Shown one piece after another: positions 36,050 to 48,400 of a DNA stretch of 64,000 nt. The position numbers and the translations under genes are program-made. The stretch is taken from NCBI RefSeq assembly GCF_000003855.2, contig NW_003101664.1, forward strand, positions 310,001-374,000. Direction: 5' to 3'. The notes beneath the pieces were generated by a model. The model saw only the letters and a list, made by a program, of their open reading frames with translations. It was not told the DNA's origin and did not search any database. The DNA is from Blastomyces gilchristii SLH14081. Its lineage: Eukaryota; Ascomycota; Eurotiomycetes; Onygenales; Ajellomycetaceae. Each line of letters begins with the position of its first letter. The first letter of the stretch is position 1.

Positions 36050-36443
36050 TTAATTATTAATTAATTATAGTAATAAAAATAAATTCAATCTATATATTTA
36101 AGTAATTAATAATTGATTGAAAATCAATTAATAATCAATTCAGTGTAAATTATATAAATACTTACTTTATTATTAAATTCAAGAATAATTTCAGTATTAA
36201 ATTAATTTTAAATTGATTTTAAATTGATTTTAAATTGATTATAGAATTGATTATTAATTAATTATAGTAATAAAAATAAATTCAATCTATATATTTAAGT
36301 AATTAACAATTGATTGAAAATCAATTAATAATCAATTCAGTGTAAATTATATAAATACTTACTTTATTATTAAATTCAAGAATAATTTCAGTATTAAATT
36401 AATTTTAAATTGATTTTAAATTGATTTTGAATTGATTGTAGAA
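36050..36443. repeat. Two tandem copies of a 197-bp AT-rich unit
   Basis: The segment beginning around TAGTAATAAAAATAAATTC at 36068 recurs at 36265, an offset of 197 bp, and nearly identical text continues through both units. It sits inside the TIR element. Flanking it are short TTTTAAATTGA modules repeated several times. No coding potential. Confidence 0.7.
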
Positions 36444-36582
36444 TTGATGATAAATAATTGAGTGGTTTCAAATTACAAGAAAAGATGTATTGAGTGAGGT
36501 CAGGTAGTGGCACGGGCCACATTTGCGAGGTCAGCTTACATAACGAGGTCAAGTGGCGCACTTAGCGAGGTCAAGTTTTCTG

Positions 36583-37427
36583 TATACACACAATCCGCAA
36601 CGTCAACAATATAATAGTAGCAAGCAGCTGGAAGCCGAGTGGAGAAACCGAAAATAATAGGTAGCTTATTACAAGCATAGAAGTCAGGAACTTTAAATAA
36701 CGGCTAACATATAACTTCAGAGAACGAACCAGCTTTATAAACATTCTGTACATCGAACACTTGTCTGCCAGAGGAAGATATAGTTCTCAGATCAGACCAG
36801 CGTAGATATTCTACGTGACCATGGGAGTGTTTTCCACGAAATCTCTGAAAAAAAGAAAGGTGACAGTGATCCAAACAGGCGGTAAGCGCACCGCCTCTCA
36901 AACGGTCGCGGTCGAGCAAGAGGCTCCAGGAGATCGCGCCCTACCTAACTGCTTTCAGTTAGACTCGCCCTTCGAGTTCGCTTCAGCCACGCCCCAAGGC
37001 GGCCTGTTGGCTCCTTCTTTTGGTTAGACTCGCCCCAAGAGTCGTGGCTGAAGCGAATCAGGTGATTTTTCCAACTTCATATATGAATTTTAGCGTCAAG
37101 ATAGAAACCTCGTTTCGAAGCGTAACTCGGACATTAATGGCAGCTGTCTTTGCACCAGGTGAAGCCATGGTTATAGACCTTTACTCCTTTGACTTAGCAC
37201 CGACGTGAAGAGGAGGAACAGACGCAAGAATCCGGTATTTCACAGTTGACCACGCTACCATGGACTCAACATTAATCTCCTACTGTGTTTCAAACGAATA
37301 CCTCACCTTCGCAATCGCTGTAACAACTTGTGGTGTGGAGTGAGGCATAGCGCCGAGTTTTGGCAAAGCACGGCCGTGACGAGGATGACCTAAGCGGTCT
37401 ATCGATCAGGCGGATGCCACAAAGTGG
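36583..37427. other. Ordinary-composition island with short repeated modules
   Basis: About 845 bp with normal CpG content between two mutated elements. It carries a 15-bp inverted repeat (36977-36991 and 37043-37057, TTCGCTTCAGCCACG) and GTTAGACTCGCCC twice (36958 and 37023). A 26-bp segment at 36951 recurs at 43071. A 29-bp segment (37148-37176) recurs inverted at 43036-43064. These look like remnants of TIR-type elements. A 70-codon open frame at 36815-37027 has no recognisable domain and I do not call it. Confidence 0.5.
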
Positions 37428-37618
37428 TGGTTATAAGGATCTTAGGGCATAGGGCATGGTCAGGTGACCCACACAAGCCTCGCCACCTCATATCCACCCG
37501 CTCACCTCTAGCTTAGATAGCTTCTTCTTCTTCTTCTTCTTCTTCAAGATTCAGTTCTAATATAATCTAGTATACTGCTGCTATTCACTCTGGTAAAGTT
37601 AATCTTCATCCTGTAATA
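37428..37618 (+). repeat. Gypsy-1 5' LTR
   Basis: About 190 bp; the start could be 37428 or 37429. It contains a (TTC)n microsatellite at about 37530-37555. The outer half keeps GGG and CCC triplets that are changed in the other LTR. The inner end is mutated (CCTGTAATA against CCCGTAACA). Confidence 0.8.
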
Positions 37619-40600
37619 TTACTGAATCTTCTCATCTCACTATCAGTTATAAATCTGCAGCATTTTTTTTTTCTACACCTTCATATGCAGTGTTCTGCAG
37701 CAAAAAATAACACTCAGTTAAATCACATAAATTCAAGCTCTTACAGATCAAGTCAATGAACTAATTACTCAGAACTGTTAAATAGCTGATATTAATACAT
37801 AACTTATCTGATGTTGAAAATACTGAAAGTTATCACTTATATAAAAGATATACTCTCAGTCTTAATTCACTATCAACTCATGACTATTATTACTAAGATG
37901 AAATTGTATAAATTAAACATCTTTAATAAGACTAGTAATATCTGTTTCTAGCTACTGAATATAAATAATAACATTTATAAATATCTCATTATTAATGAAG
38001 TCTTTAAAATCTCTTTCAGTATTAGCTATCTTAGCTCTAAGATTTATTAATATATTCAGTGAATGTAAATAGAATATAATATGTATATTATATCTAGAAT
38101 ATTCTGAAAATATAACTCTGTAATAATTACTGAAAGATTAATATAACTCTTACTACAGAGCTATAAATAAACTTTCTTTATATACAATACAATTAATATA
38201 CTGTAGACTTTATTACTGATTTTAAGATTATTATAGCAGACTTAAAATGAAATAATTCTACACTATATATTATATTTCATATTAAGTTAATAACATCAAT
38301 TCTTTATCAGATTAATTAAGCTTACTTTAATACTTAGTCAGTATTCTTCACTGAATGAAAGAAGATATTTATAATAATAGTTACATTTTCATATTATATC
38401 AACTCATTTCACAGAACTGTTAAGTTAAATTTAATTTTATATAAAATAATACAATCTCTAATATCACTGTTAACAGAGATTGTTTCAGATTATCATGCAG
38501 TAGTAACAAGAATTCAGACATTATAAATAATAAATACTAAAAACATCAATATAAAGATGTCTGTATCTAATGTGAATAAATAAGACACTGAATAGCAGAA
38601 TGCTATACTTGTCTAATATCAGTCTCTATACACTCATCTGTAGAGATCTGTAACTGTCAGAGTATCTCTATATCTGTGATTATCAATAATCACTTATACA
38701 CAGTCTTCTCAGATTGTACTGTTACATGCTCTTCATTCTTCTCTTCAAAATTAAAAAACAAATCAGTATATTACTAGAGACAGTTATATATACTAATAAG
38801 TCTTAAGTCAATCTCTTCACTCAGCAGATCAATGAATACATCTTATTTATAAAGATTATTTACTATGATATATCAATTCTCAATACTATCTCAGCTTTTA
38901 ATAATATAATACATCTTATATATCATATCTTTAACACTCTTTCTAATATAAAATACCTCAGCTGTGTCACTCTTTCAGCCTTAGTTAACTCTGATACAGA
39001 GTTAAATATTATAATCTCAAAAGTAGCAGAAGTATTAAATACTGTTAAAATATTAGTAGTAGAGATTTCTCTGAAGAATCTACAGCACTGCTTATATTAA
39101 ATAACTTTCTTTATCTATAAACTTACTCTGCTGAACTCTGATAAACAGCTGATCACACACTACTTCTGCTCTATATTAATGATCTTATCTCTTATTCTAG
39201 ACATGCTCTGACTATATAACATGAATTCTGATATTTATTAAGACACAGATCAGATATTCAACAGGTTTCAGATACATTAATAAGATATAGAAGATATTCT
39301 ATTATAAGAATTTCTCAGAGAGAAAATGATTCTTATTATAGTCTGATTATAATTCTCTGAACTAATATAATCAGTATCAGACACTCTGTCACCTTAGTTA
39401 GAGAATTTTCAGAATATTTTTTATCTACTTACAGCAAACTCTCTTCTTCTCTGTTTAGATACAGATATGAAGATAACTTTGATAAATAATAAGACTCTTA
39501 AGAAGAGTTCACTATATAATATGAGTAAGAAGAAACTACAGCTTCTGAAGAAGTATATTGATAAGAATTTGAAATGAGAATTCATTCAGTCTAGTAAAAG
39601 CTCTCATGCATTCTCAGTATTATTTACTCTCAAGAAGAACAGCTCTAAAAGATTTTATATTAACTACAGAAATCTAAATACAATCACAGTTAAAAATTAA
39701 TATATAATATCTCTAATTTCAGAGCTTCTGAAAATATTTAACAGAATTCACTGAGTTACAAAGCTAGACCTGATTCATGCCTTTCATCTACTACAAATCA
39801 CAGAGAGTTACAAACATCTCACAGCTTTTAAAACATGTTATAAAAATTATGAATATCTGATTATTCTCTTCAGTCTCTGCAACTTTCTCAGTCACTTTCA
39901 ACAGTATATTCAGATAGTTCTTCTTTCATACATAGATAAATTTACTGTGATCTATATAAATGATGTTATTATATATATAAAAGATGATAGTTCAGAGACT
40001 TATTAATAATATATCTGAAAGATGCTTTAGAAATTCAGACAGGTCTGACTAATATACAATCTCTTTAAATACTGCTTTCTACAGAAAGAAATTGACTTTA
40101 TAAGCTATATAATCAGCTATCACAGCATAAGAATGAACTCAAAGTATATAGAAGCTATAGTATCATGACTTATTTCTAGATCTATTTAAAATATCTGTGA
40201 ATTTCTGAGATTCTGTAACTTCTATTATTACTTTATACACTGCTATAGCAAAGTTACTCTATTAATGATAAATCTGCTGAAAGTTAATAAGATCTTTTAA
40301 TAAATAAACACTGAAGACTTCAGTTTTCAGCTGCTGAAAGATAAATTTATCAAGATCTCTCTTCTTATCTTCTACTCTAATGAACTAGAAATCATAATCT
40401 TCTATAATGTCAGTGACTATATTATAAGTGAAATTCTTATACAGAAAGAAGTAGAATGAATATCTATACTCAGTTACATTCTATAGCAGAAAAATGATAA
40501 ATGCAGAATATAATTACAGTATATATAATTAGAAAATACTGACTATTATAGAGTTAATCAGACATTGAAGTCACTTTATACAGAGTAATTATTATGAAAC

Positions 40601-42571
40601 AGTTATTTACAGTGATTATAATAATCTTCTTTTCTTTTTAATAATTAAAATACTCAGCTGTTATCAGACTCACTGAGCATAGTATCTGAGTGAGCTAGAT
40701 ATTATCATTAAGTATAAGAAAGGTTATAAAAACTCAGCAGATATCTCTAGTTAGTATTCAGACTACAGATTAAAGTTAGAGAAGCTGATAGAGTTTAATA
40801 ACAATTTTCATCACTTTCTGAACAGATTGTAAGATTATCTTTATTAAGTCAGAATAGCTGCTATGTTAATAGCTGCAGATATTCAGAATGACTTCACTCT
40901 CAGCTTACTTCTAGATATTATACATCAGCATCTCTTAGAGAATCTTGAATCTCTTATTTCTCTTACTGATTATAATTATCTAGAGAATTAAGCTATTGAG
41001 AATGAACTGCTTTTCTATCAGAATTATATTATAGTCTCTGAATATCTTCTTACAAAGTAACTTCTTCTAGAACACTTTTATAATACTTTTACTATCAGTC
41101 ACTCTAGTTTCTGTTGAATATACAGTCTAATTCAATACTGATTCTATTGATCTCATATACACTAAGAAATCAATGAATATTGTAAGAGATGTGAGATATA
41201 CAAGTGTATAAAATCTATATCATATCATATATACAGTGAGCTAATATCAGTTTCTATTTCAAATGTTAACTAATATACAGTTATACTTAACTTCATTATT
41301 AATCTTTCTAAATTACTCTATACAGTAACAGAAGTCATCTTTGATATTATTCTAGTTATTGTCTATAAACAGTCAAAGAGATTATACTATATATCTACAG
41401 TTATTAATATTACTTCAGAGATACTTGCTTATCTTTTTATTAATAATATAGTTCATCTATATAGCATGTCTGCTATTCTCATCTCAGATAGAGATCATCT
41501 ATTTATCTCAGAATTTTAACAAACTCTCTTACAAACTCTGAGTACAGATCACAGACTTTCAACAGTATATTATTTATAGACTGATGAATAAATAGAAAGA
41601 CAGAACTGAGAGTTAGAAATCTATATTCATCTTTATATAGACTATCTTCAAATTAACTGAGTGAATCTTCTAGCTCTTGCAGAGTTTGTATACAGTAATT
41701 CAGTTTATTCAGTACTAGATATTACACTCTTTTTCATAAATCTAGAATATTATTCATTACTGCTGACTATATCTGACTTTTCAGTCTCAGAACTGAATCA
41801 CTCAGATACTGAATATCATATAATACTAATCAGAGAAGCTTAAGAAGAGACTTACTCTTATCTACTATATACTCAAGATCTCATAACTCACTATATCTGT
41901 GACAATTCTCAAGAATTCAAAGAAGAAGATCTAGTCTTTCTCAATAATAAAAATATAAAAATAAGATATTTTAATAAGAAGTTGAATTATAAGTTTCTAG
42001 AATTCTTCACAGTATAAAAATGTATTGACACTCAAGTCTACAAGTTATTACTATTCTTATCATACTATATATATAATATTTTCCATGTCTCTCTTCTAGA
42101 ATCTTATAGAGTCACAGAAATCAATAATAATTATATACTCTCAGAGATTATTCACTCAGAGATAGATAATACAGATAAAGACTATAATATTAATGAGATT
42201 CTAGATATGAAACTTATAAGAGAAAACAAAGTCAAGTTTCTTATATATTAACTTGAAAAAGAATCTCAGTTTAATAAGTGAATGAACTCTTCTTATCTCA
42301 TTAATACTTAATCATATATAGAGATCTTCTATAAGTACTACTCACACTGACTGCAGTCTTCTTTACTTAGTAATATCATTCTCAGTATATTAACTGAAAT
42401 AATTAGTCAAGTAGACATACTTTCTTCATTTCAAGTTTAATATTATAGATTATAATAATATCAATATAGTGATCTAATACAATAATCAGCACTGAACCTA
42501 GGACAGAGCTCATCTCACTAGTATATAATTCTAATATATAGTAGAGCTGAGAGTCTCTGCTACTGTAATCT

Positions 42572-42701
42572 CTAGAGCAGAGCATGTTCTGCTAGAAACT
42601 CTGAGACAGAGCTGATTCTGTCAGCTATGACTAGAACAGAGCTTGTTCTGCTAGTAATAAATTCTCACCAGCTATAACTAGAGCAGGGCTTGTTCTGCTA
42701 G
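42572..42701. repeat. Three 24-bp near-palindromes before the Gypsy-1 3' LTR
   Basis: Near-identical 24-mers of the form CTAGAgCAGaGCTTGTTCTGCTAG lie at 42572-42595, 42631-42654 and 42678-42701, each close to its own reverse complement. A fourth diverged relative (GACAGAGCTGATTCTGTC) is at about 42605-42622. They sit between the end of pol and the 3' LTR. Confidence 0.75.
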
Positions 42702-42790
42702 CAATGAATCACAAATATTAATGTATCATCATATATATGTATGTATTTTTAACCACAGAAGGAAGGACCCGCAGCGGAGGTGAGAAGGCA

Positions 42791-42980
42791 GAATATAAGA
42801 ATCTTAGAGCATAGAACATGATCAGGTGACTCACACAAGCCTCGCCATCTCATATCCACCCGCTCACCTCTAGCTTAGATAGCTTCTTCTTCTTCTTCTT
42901 CTTCTTCAAGATTCAGTTCCAATATGATCTAGTATACTGCTGCTATCCACCCTGGTAAAGTTAATCTTCATCCCGTAACA
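42791..42980 (+). repeat. Gypsy-1 3' LTR
   Basis: 190 bp, aligning with the 5' LTR without gaps. Its inner half is mutated (GGG to GAG, CCC to CTC) and its outer end is intact (ATCCACCCTGG, CCCGTAACA). The sequence just before it (42760-42790) is purine-rich and keeps CpG, as expected for a polypurine tract region near the edge. Confidence 0.8.
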
Positions 42981-42985
42981 GTGGT

Positions 42986-43438
42986 GTCATTGCATATTAC
43001 TCCTTTTGGTATAGCGTCGATCATTTCTTGGCATACTATAGCCATGGCTTCACCTGGTGCAAAGAGCTCTGCTTTCAGTTAGACCCGCCCTTCGAGATGA
43101 CCGTCTGTGGGGATTCAGACTATGCCTGGTGACATGGCTGGTGTGAGGAAAATGATTGGAAGAATTGCCAAGAGATTGGGCCGAAGGGTGAAAATGAAAA
43201 CCAAATCATAAAAGCTGTGTGACTGAAGATATTGTCAGGCAGGGATTTTAACTAGCTGGTCCGACCAGCATTAGTACATGAGTCATCACAATCAGGACTG
43301 GACCCAAGCAAACCAAACTTGCCAAACCTACACAAAGAAAAAGCTCAGGAGAATCCAATCAGAAGGAGAATTCAATCAGAGGCAGCCACACTATAGATCA
43401 ATAGCTCACATAAATTTGTTGCTGTAACTAAGATACAT
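42986..43438. other. Ordinary-composition DNA upstream of the BTB gene
   Basis: About 450 bp with CpG retained. It includes 43036-43064 (inverted copy of 37148-37176) and 43071-43096 (direct copy of 36951-36976), so it shares repeated modules with the left flank of Gypsy-1. The remainder is probably the BTB gene promoter. Confidence 0.5.
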
Positions 43439-44994
43439 ATGTCCTTTCATTCTCATATTTTTTTCTTTATCTCCTATTTCACTAACACTATCGCAGCCAA
43501 CAAAATTTTCATAATGAATAAAGCAACCCATGTTATCAACCCAGATGATGAAGTGTTAATAATATTGCGCAATGCAAATGACTCTTTTGCAGTTTGGGAT
43601 GAAATGCCTTCCTTCTCTCTTCCTGAATCTAATCACGGCCGCCACAGCAATAGTGATACTGAAGCTCGGAATGAGCATGTGGATAGCTCATGCTTAACTC
43701 AAAAAGAGAAAAGAAAGAGAAAAAAAACGAGAAAACAAAAGGCAAATAAAGGGAAGTTTGGCAATCTCGGTGCTCCCAGTTCAACTCTCCAAAAAAATTT
43801 TAACAGCACTTCACAGCCTATTGAAGAACCACCTGTTGAAGAACCACCTGTTGAAGAACCACCTGTTGAAGAACCACCTGTTGAAGAACCACCTGTTGAA
43901 GAACCACCTGTTGAAGAACCACCTGTTGAAGAACCACCTGTTGAAGAACCACCTGTTGAAGTACCATCTGTTGAAGAATCTATGAAGAACATGTCCCTTA
44001 TTATCCAATCAGATGAAACATCGAATCATCTCTTTCTTGATGCATCAAATGTAGAGAACGAGAACCGCAATCTCGACGTTACACAGATATACTGTGATCA
44101 CGACTCACCAGAAGATTGCTATCGCATTCAAGTTTCTGCGAAGCATTTGACCCTTGCGTCTCCTGTTTTCAAAAAAACATTTACTGGTGGATGGAAAGAG
44201 AGTGTCAATTTTCTCGAATCCTGCTCAGTTGAGATAACAATGGACGGTTGGGATCTTGAGGCACTTTTAATTCTGCTCAGGATTATTCATTGTCAACATT
44301 ATATCGTACCTCGAAAGCTAGGACTTGAGCTACTCGCCAAAGTCGCTGTCCTATCAGATTATTACGACTGCCAAGCTGCCGTGAAATTTTTCACTGATAT
44401 ATGGGTTGCTCCTCTAGAAGACACCATTCCTAAGTTTTACACGCGTGATTTAATATTGTGGGTGTGGATCTCCTGGTTTTTTGAGCTTCCGAAACAGTTT
44501 AAGGAGGCGACATCAGTTGCCATGTCATAGAGCACCGGCTCTATTATTGATTTGGGACTTCCGATCCCAAATCGAGTTTTGGGTAAGAGTGCTCAGCCTT
44601 TTTTTAGCTAGCTTCTATTAACCTACCGCCAGAAACGATGAACGACTTCAGACAAAAAGCCATCGAAAACAGAATTACTCAACTTCACGAAAGGCGTGAA
44701 AGCTTTTTAAAAGGCGATCGAGGATGTGGCTTTGAGTGCAGTTCGATTATGTTCGGGGCCCTCACAAAGCATATGCACTCAAATAATTTACTTTCACCAA
44801 GACCAGTCGCTTCATTCAAAGAACTGAACTATAGAGATCTTATAGACAAACTGCTCTCACTTCAAGAACCCCGATGGTTCAGTTCTCTCTCGGAATCATA
44901 CTATGAAAGCATTTCTAGACATGACTGTCAGGATTCGGCTTTAATATCTCCACATGGTGCATTAGTTAATAACATGGAAGGCCTCAGTTTGTGA
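43439..44994 (+). pseudogene. BTB/POZ-domain protein gene interrupted by one in-frame TAG
   Basis: BTB domains mediate protein-protein contacts, often as Cullin-3 adaptors. The frame 43439-44530 encodes 363 residues; a start at 43514 (MNKATHVINPDDEV) is equally likely. The N-terminal half has a Lys/Arg-rich block and a Pro-Val-Glu repeat. The BTB core follows: YRIQVSAKHLTLASPVFKK, then MDGWDLEALLILLRIIHCQH and LAKVAVLSDYYDCQAAVKFF. TAG at 44528-44530 stops it after ATSVAMS. The frame then continues as STGSIIDLGLPIPNRVL, a good intron (44583-44632) and MNDFRQKAIENRITQL..FECSSIMFGALTKHM to 44994, text that I recall as the usual C-terminal half of this fungal BTB family. A single CAG-to-TAG change would explain it. 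A shorter functional protein is possible. Confidence 0.7.
43820..43969 (+). repeat. 15-bp minisatellite in the BTB gene
   Basis: About ten tandem copies of a 15-base unit (GTTGAAGAACCACCT) encode repeated Val-Glu-Glu-Pro-Pro. The first and last units are variants (Ile-Glu-Glu-Pro-Pro and Val-Glu-Val-Pro-Ser). The middle eight are identical, implying recent expansion or homogenisation. Such a tract is likely to vary in length between strains. Confidence 0.9.
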
Positions 44995-45431
44995 GTATAT
45001 TTGTAACCTATCAGCAAATCAGTGAATTATATGAAGAAGCGTTAAAGTTACTAAATGCTAATGGGCCCATGGGACTGTTGTCAGGTCACGTGATCTGGCT
45101 TACTAATCCTTCCACCATATAACTTTCCACAAGCTAGCAACCTTTCAATCACACAAGCTTTACACCTTTCACAGGTTATGAGACTCATTTTGCGTAAAAT
45201 CGCTGCCAATTCAGAATTCCTTGTTAATATAATCATTATTTCAACTACTGCTTCATTCAATACACTCATCAGGAGTTAAAATCATCTTATTCTATCAGTA
45301 TTGATGTATTTGAGATCTTGATAATCAATAATACTACTACTTACTTAAAAAAAAAAAAAAAGGCTTGCAGAAAACACATCACATTTGCAAAAAAGCAAGA
45401 AAAGAGAATGATATTGACAAGAATTCAATAA
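44995..45431. other. Transition from BTB gene to second Copia element
   Basis: Composition falls from ordinary to AT-rich. TGTTGTCAGGTCACGTGATC at 45076 keeps CpG and could be the outer edge of a Copia 5' LTR, but I have no partner LTR inside the window. A poly-A run lies at 45347-45361. No gene is supported. Confidence 0.35.
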
Positions 45432-48400
45432 ATGAATATCAAGATGACAGATTCAATACAATCTCATTTACATATATATTCACAATTTTATATTTTTTTC
45501 ACTGAATCAGTTGCAGTTGATGATGATAATTCTTCACACTTATACTCTATCAGTGAACATTCTTCTGAAGTCTTTGAAAGCTTCATTGATAAACACTCTG
45601 AAATACTCTCTCAATTCAAAGCTGGTTTAAATACAGCTTCTGACACAGTCAGGTCAGCCTCTTAATCTACTTAACAGCTTAATGAAGCTGATTCTCTTAA
45701 TGAGAATAATGAACACTCAGATATCTACTATTCAGATAAGATAATATCAGATTAACAGATAAAGCATCTTAAGATAGTATTTAAGATAAAGAAGAAGAAG
45801 TGAAGAGTTCTAGAACTTAAACTATAATGAAAAAACTTTATTAATAGAGAATCAGAGATTCTCTACAGATTAATCACAGAATGTTAATAATTATTCTACT
45901 ATCATATTAACAGTCTGTACAGTCATATGAAATTCTAATCTCAGTGAATGATTGAAATTCAATCTTTAGAAACTGAATAGCTGTGTTGATAAGACAATCT
46001 CTTAATTTAAGAAAGATGTTAAGAATACTATAAGATTAAACAGTCTAACTGATATATTTAATTACATTACATAAAGTATTTTCATGAAATTAAAACTGGT
46101 TGATGCACAGAGTTAATATATAATAGAGAAATGACAGACTCAGAACTCTCTATAAAAAGATGATAAATAAGTATCATTCTGAAATATCAGAAATCAGTGA
46201 CTTTATACATTCATCTCAAACTTCTTAAGTGCAGGTGTCAGATCATATTTCTTCAAATATAATGAAAATCAGATTACTTATACTCTATAAAATATAATTA
46301 AACAGAAATACTCTGTTCTTAAAATACAGTTACACTGTGAGACAGTTCTGAAATTCATGTCTCTTGATAGCACACAGATCATCAATCTACATACATTCTT
46401 TAATAAGTTTCAGTTTATTATTATGAAATTGAAGATGTTGAATGCTTTTCTCTCAGATACATGAATATTTGATATCTTCTACTCAGTTCTACTCAATAAT
46501 TGAAGAAATTATGTTTAGAAGAAGATAGAGAAGATACAGAATTTCAAATTCACAGCTGTGATATTGAATATTGATCTTCTCATGAAGAAGATCTGTTCAT
46601 GACTTAATTCTTTAAAAGATAAAAAGAATCTGTAGAATACAGATTCTGCAGCTAACTCAGCTATAACAGCTACAACAGCTATGACAGCTACAACAGTCAT
46701 AACAACTATCAACAATAATACATCAAATTCAGTCTGTGAAGACTGTACTGAATATAATCATAATAGTACTCAAGAGAGCTTCTGAAATTATCAGAGATCA
46801 GGAAATTCATCTATATATTCTGAATGTGAGAGATCTTACTTTGACATCTGTTGATTAATTAATTCAGATAGTGCTCTGAATAATTGAAGAATAAATAATA
46901 CTGTGAGAATAAAGAAATTTAAGAAAAAGAAGAAAAAGAACAATAGTGAGAGTAGAACTCAACTATTTATTACAGATGAATCAGACATCTATCAGATATC
47001 AAATCTCACAGAGATTATTAATATATCAGCCTGTTTCATGAAATCGCATAAGAATTCTCTCACTATATGAAATAGTGACATCAGATGCCACATAGTAAGT
47101 GATAGATTACAATTTTCAGAACTTATAGCAATCAATGATTCAACAGTTCAAGTAGTCAATAAGATTATTATAAAGGTTCAGAGTGTCAGTACTGTATTCA
47201 TCTCAGTGAGTGAAAGATTGATAGAATTTAATCATGTATACTATATATCAGAACTATCTGCAAATCTGATCTCTGCTGAGCTTATAAAATATCAGAGCTA
47301 TATTCACTATAATATGTAAGTTAATACTGAGAACTACTTTGAGTTTCTGTTATTTATCAACAGTGATATCTTCTACATCAATCTGTCTTATAATAATATT
47401 TATATTCTATTCAACAGTTCACTGACATTTCATGAGATAATGAATGACTTAATGTATGAAGCAGTAACATATGTAACTGTTTCAAAATCAAAGATAATCT
47501 CAACAGATTATAATCTGAGTGCTGAGTCTTTGAGATCTTTCAGCTATGAGAAGATTGAACAGTTAATCAACTCTAAGAATTCAGATACTGATTTCTTTAT
47601 TATCTTATCTTTATCTCAATTATTCACAGTTCTTCTGAAACAGCTTCTGATAGATGAGTGACATCATCAACTTGATCATATCAGTGAAAATAGTATATTA
47701 AAAATAATCAGAGACCTGCAATTTAATATTATTATTATCAATCTGAAGAAATTATCATTCTGTGTTATATATGTTAAGACTAAACAGAAATGCGCTTTCT
47801 ACAAGAATTTCACACCACAATGTGTCATCTGCAAGACCTTGAAGATTTGAGTGAATATATTCAGTGATGATGAGACTCTTGAAACTGAGAATGATATATT
47901 ATCTTACACTGATAAGAAGCTTGCAATGATGATAACAGATAATGTCATCTGAATGAGATGAATATTTCTATTAAAATGCAAGAATGAGATGTTGAGATAT
48001 CTACAGATTTTCAATCAGTTCATCAAGAATCTGCTGAGACATGATATTATAATCATTCACTCAGACTATGAAGAACTGAATTCAAATGCAGCCACAGTAT
48101 ATATACTCAGTGAAGAAATAAAATGAGAGTCAACTCTCTCTCATACTTCACAGTAAGATGAAGTATTCAAACAATCAATTAATTTAATCATTGAGAAGTC
48201 TCAATCACTATTAATAGACTCTTCAGCTTCAGAAAAGATGTGAAGTGAGGCAGTTATTACAGTCACAGAGCTGCTTAACCTTATATCAATCTCAATGATA
48301 TTGTATGAGAGCTCTGACAATACAAAGCTGATTACATCATATAAGGCCTGACTTGAAGCTCTATCTTCTGTACACAGCATTCACTGATGAGATTGCAAAG

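Larger units (their letters stand above)
30579..36582. mobile_element. Non-autonomous DNA element with terminal inverted repeats, split by a Copia insertion
   Basis: A 21-bp perfect inverted repeat, starting CAGAAAACTTGACC, occurs at 30579-30599 and inverted at 36562-36582. The similarity continues inward: sequence after the Copia insertion (35759 onward) matches the inverted right end for about 50 bp (GCTAAGTGCG..ACTTGACC). The GAGGTCA heptamer is repeated four times at the right end (36496, 36527, 36545, 36567), like subterminal transposase-binding sites. Without the Copia the element would be about 0.85 kb with an AT-rich interior and no transposase gene. I cannot see a target-site duplication, so the superfamily is not assigned. 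Confidence 0.6.
37428..42980 (+). mobile_element. Complete Gypsy (Ty3-type, chromovirus-like) retrotransposon, heavily mutated
   Basis: About 5.55 kb with paired LTRs and a GTGG(T) target duplication (37424-37428 and 42981-42985). Reverse transcriptase remnants at about 39740-39970 read KLDLIHAFHLLQI, NYEYLIILFSLCNF and VIYINDVIIYI; the family has YLDDILIYS. Integrase C-terminal text (IFHVSLLE) is near 42075. A chromodomain-like EILDMKLIRENKVKFLIYW follows at about 42196-42253. Dozens of in-frame stops, mostly TGA and TAA, make it dead. Gag should lie at 37.7-39 kb but I cannot identify it confidently. Confidence 0.82.

Noticed and set aside
36815..37027. 70-codon open frame as a gene
   Set aside because: No domain, and it overlaps short repeated modules; not enough support.
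43820..43969. CRISPR-like array of 15-bp repeats
   Set aside because: Units are contiguous without spacers and in frame; it is a coding minisatellite in a eukaryotic gene.
43699..44008. Open frames opposite and out of phase with the BTB repeat
   Set aside because: Repeat-generated shadows (Gly-Ser-rich and Asn-Arg-Trp-Phe-rich).
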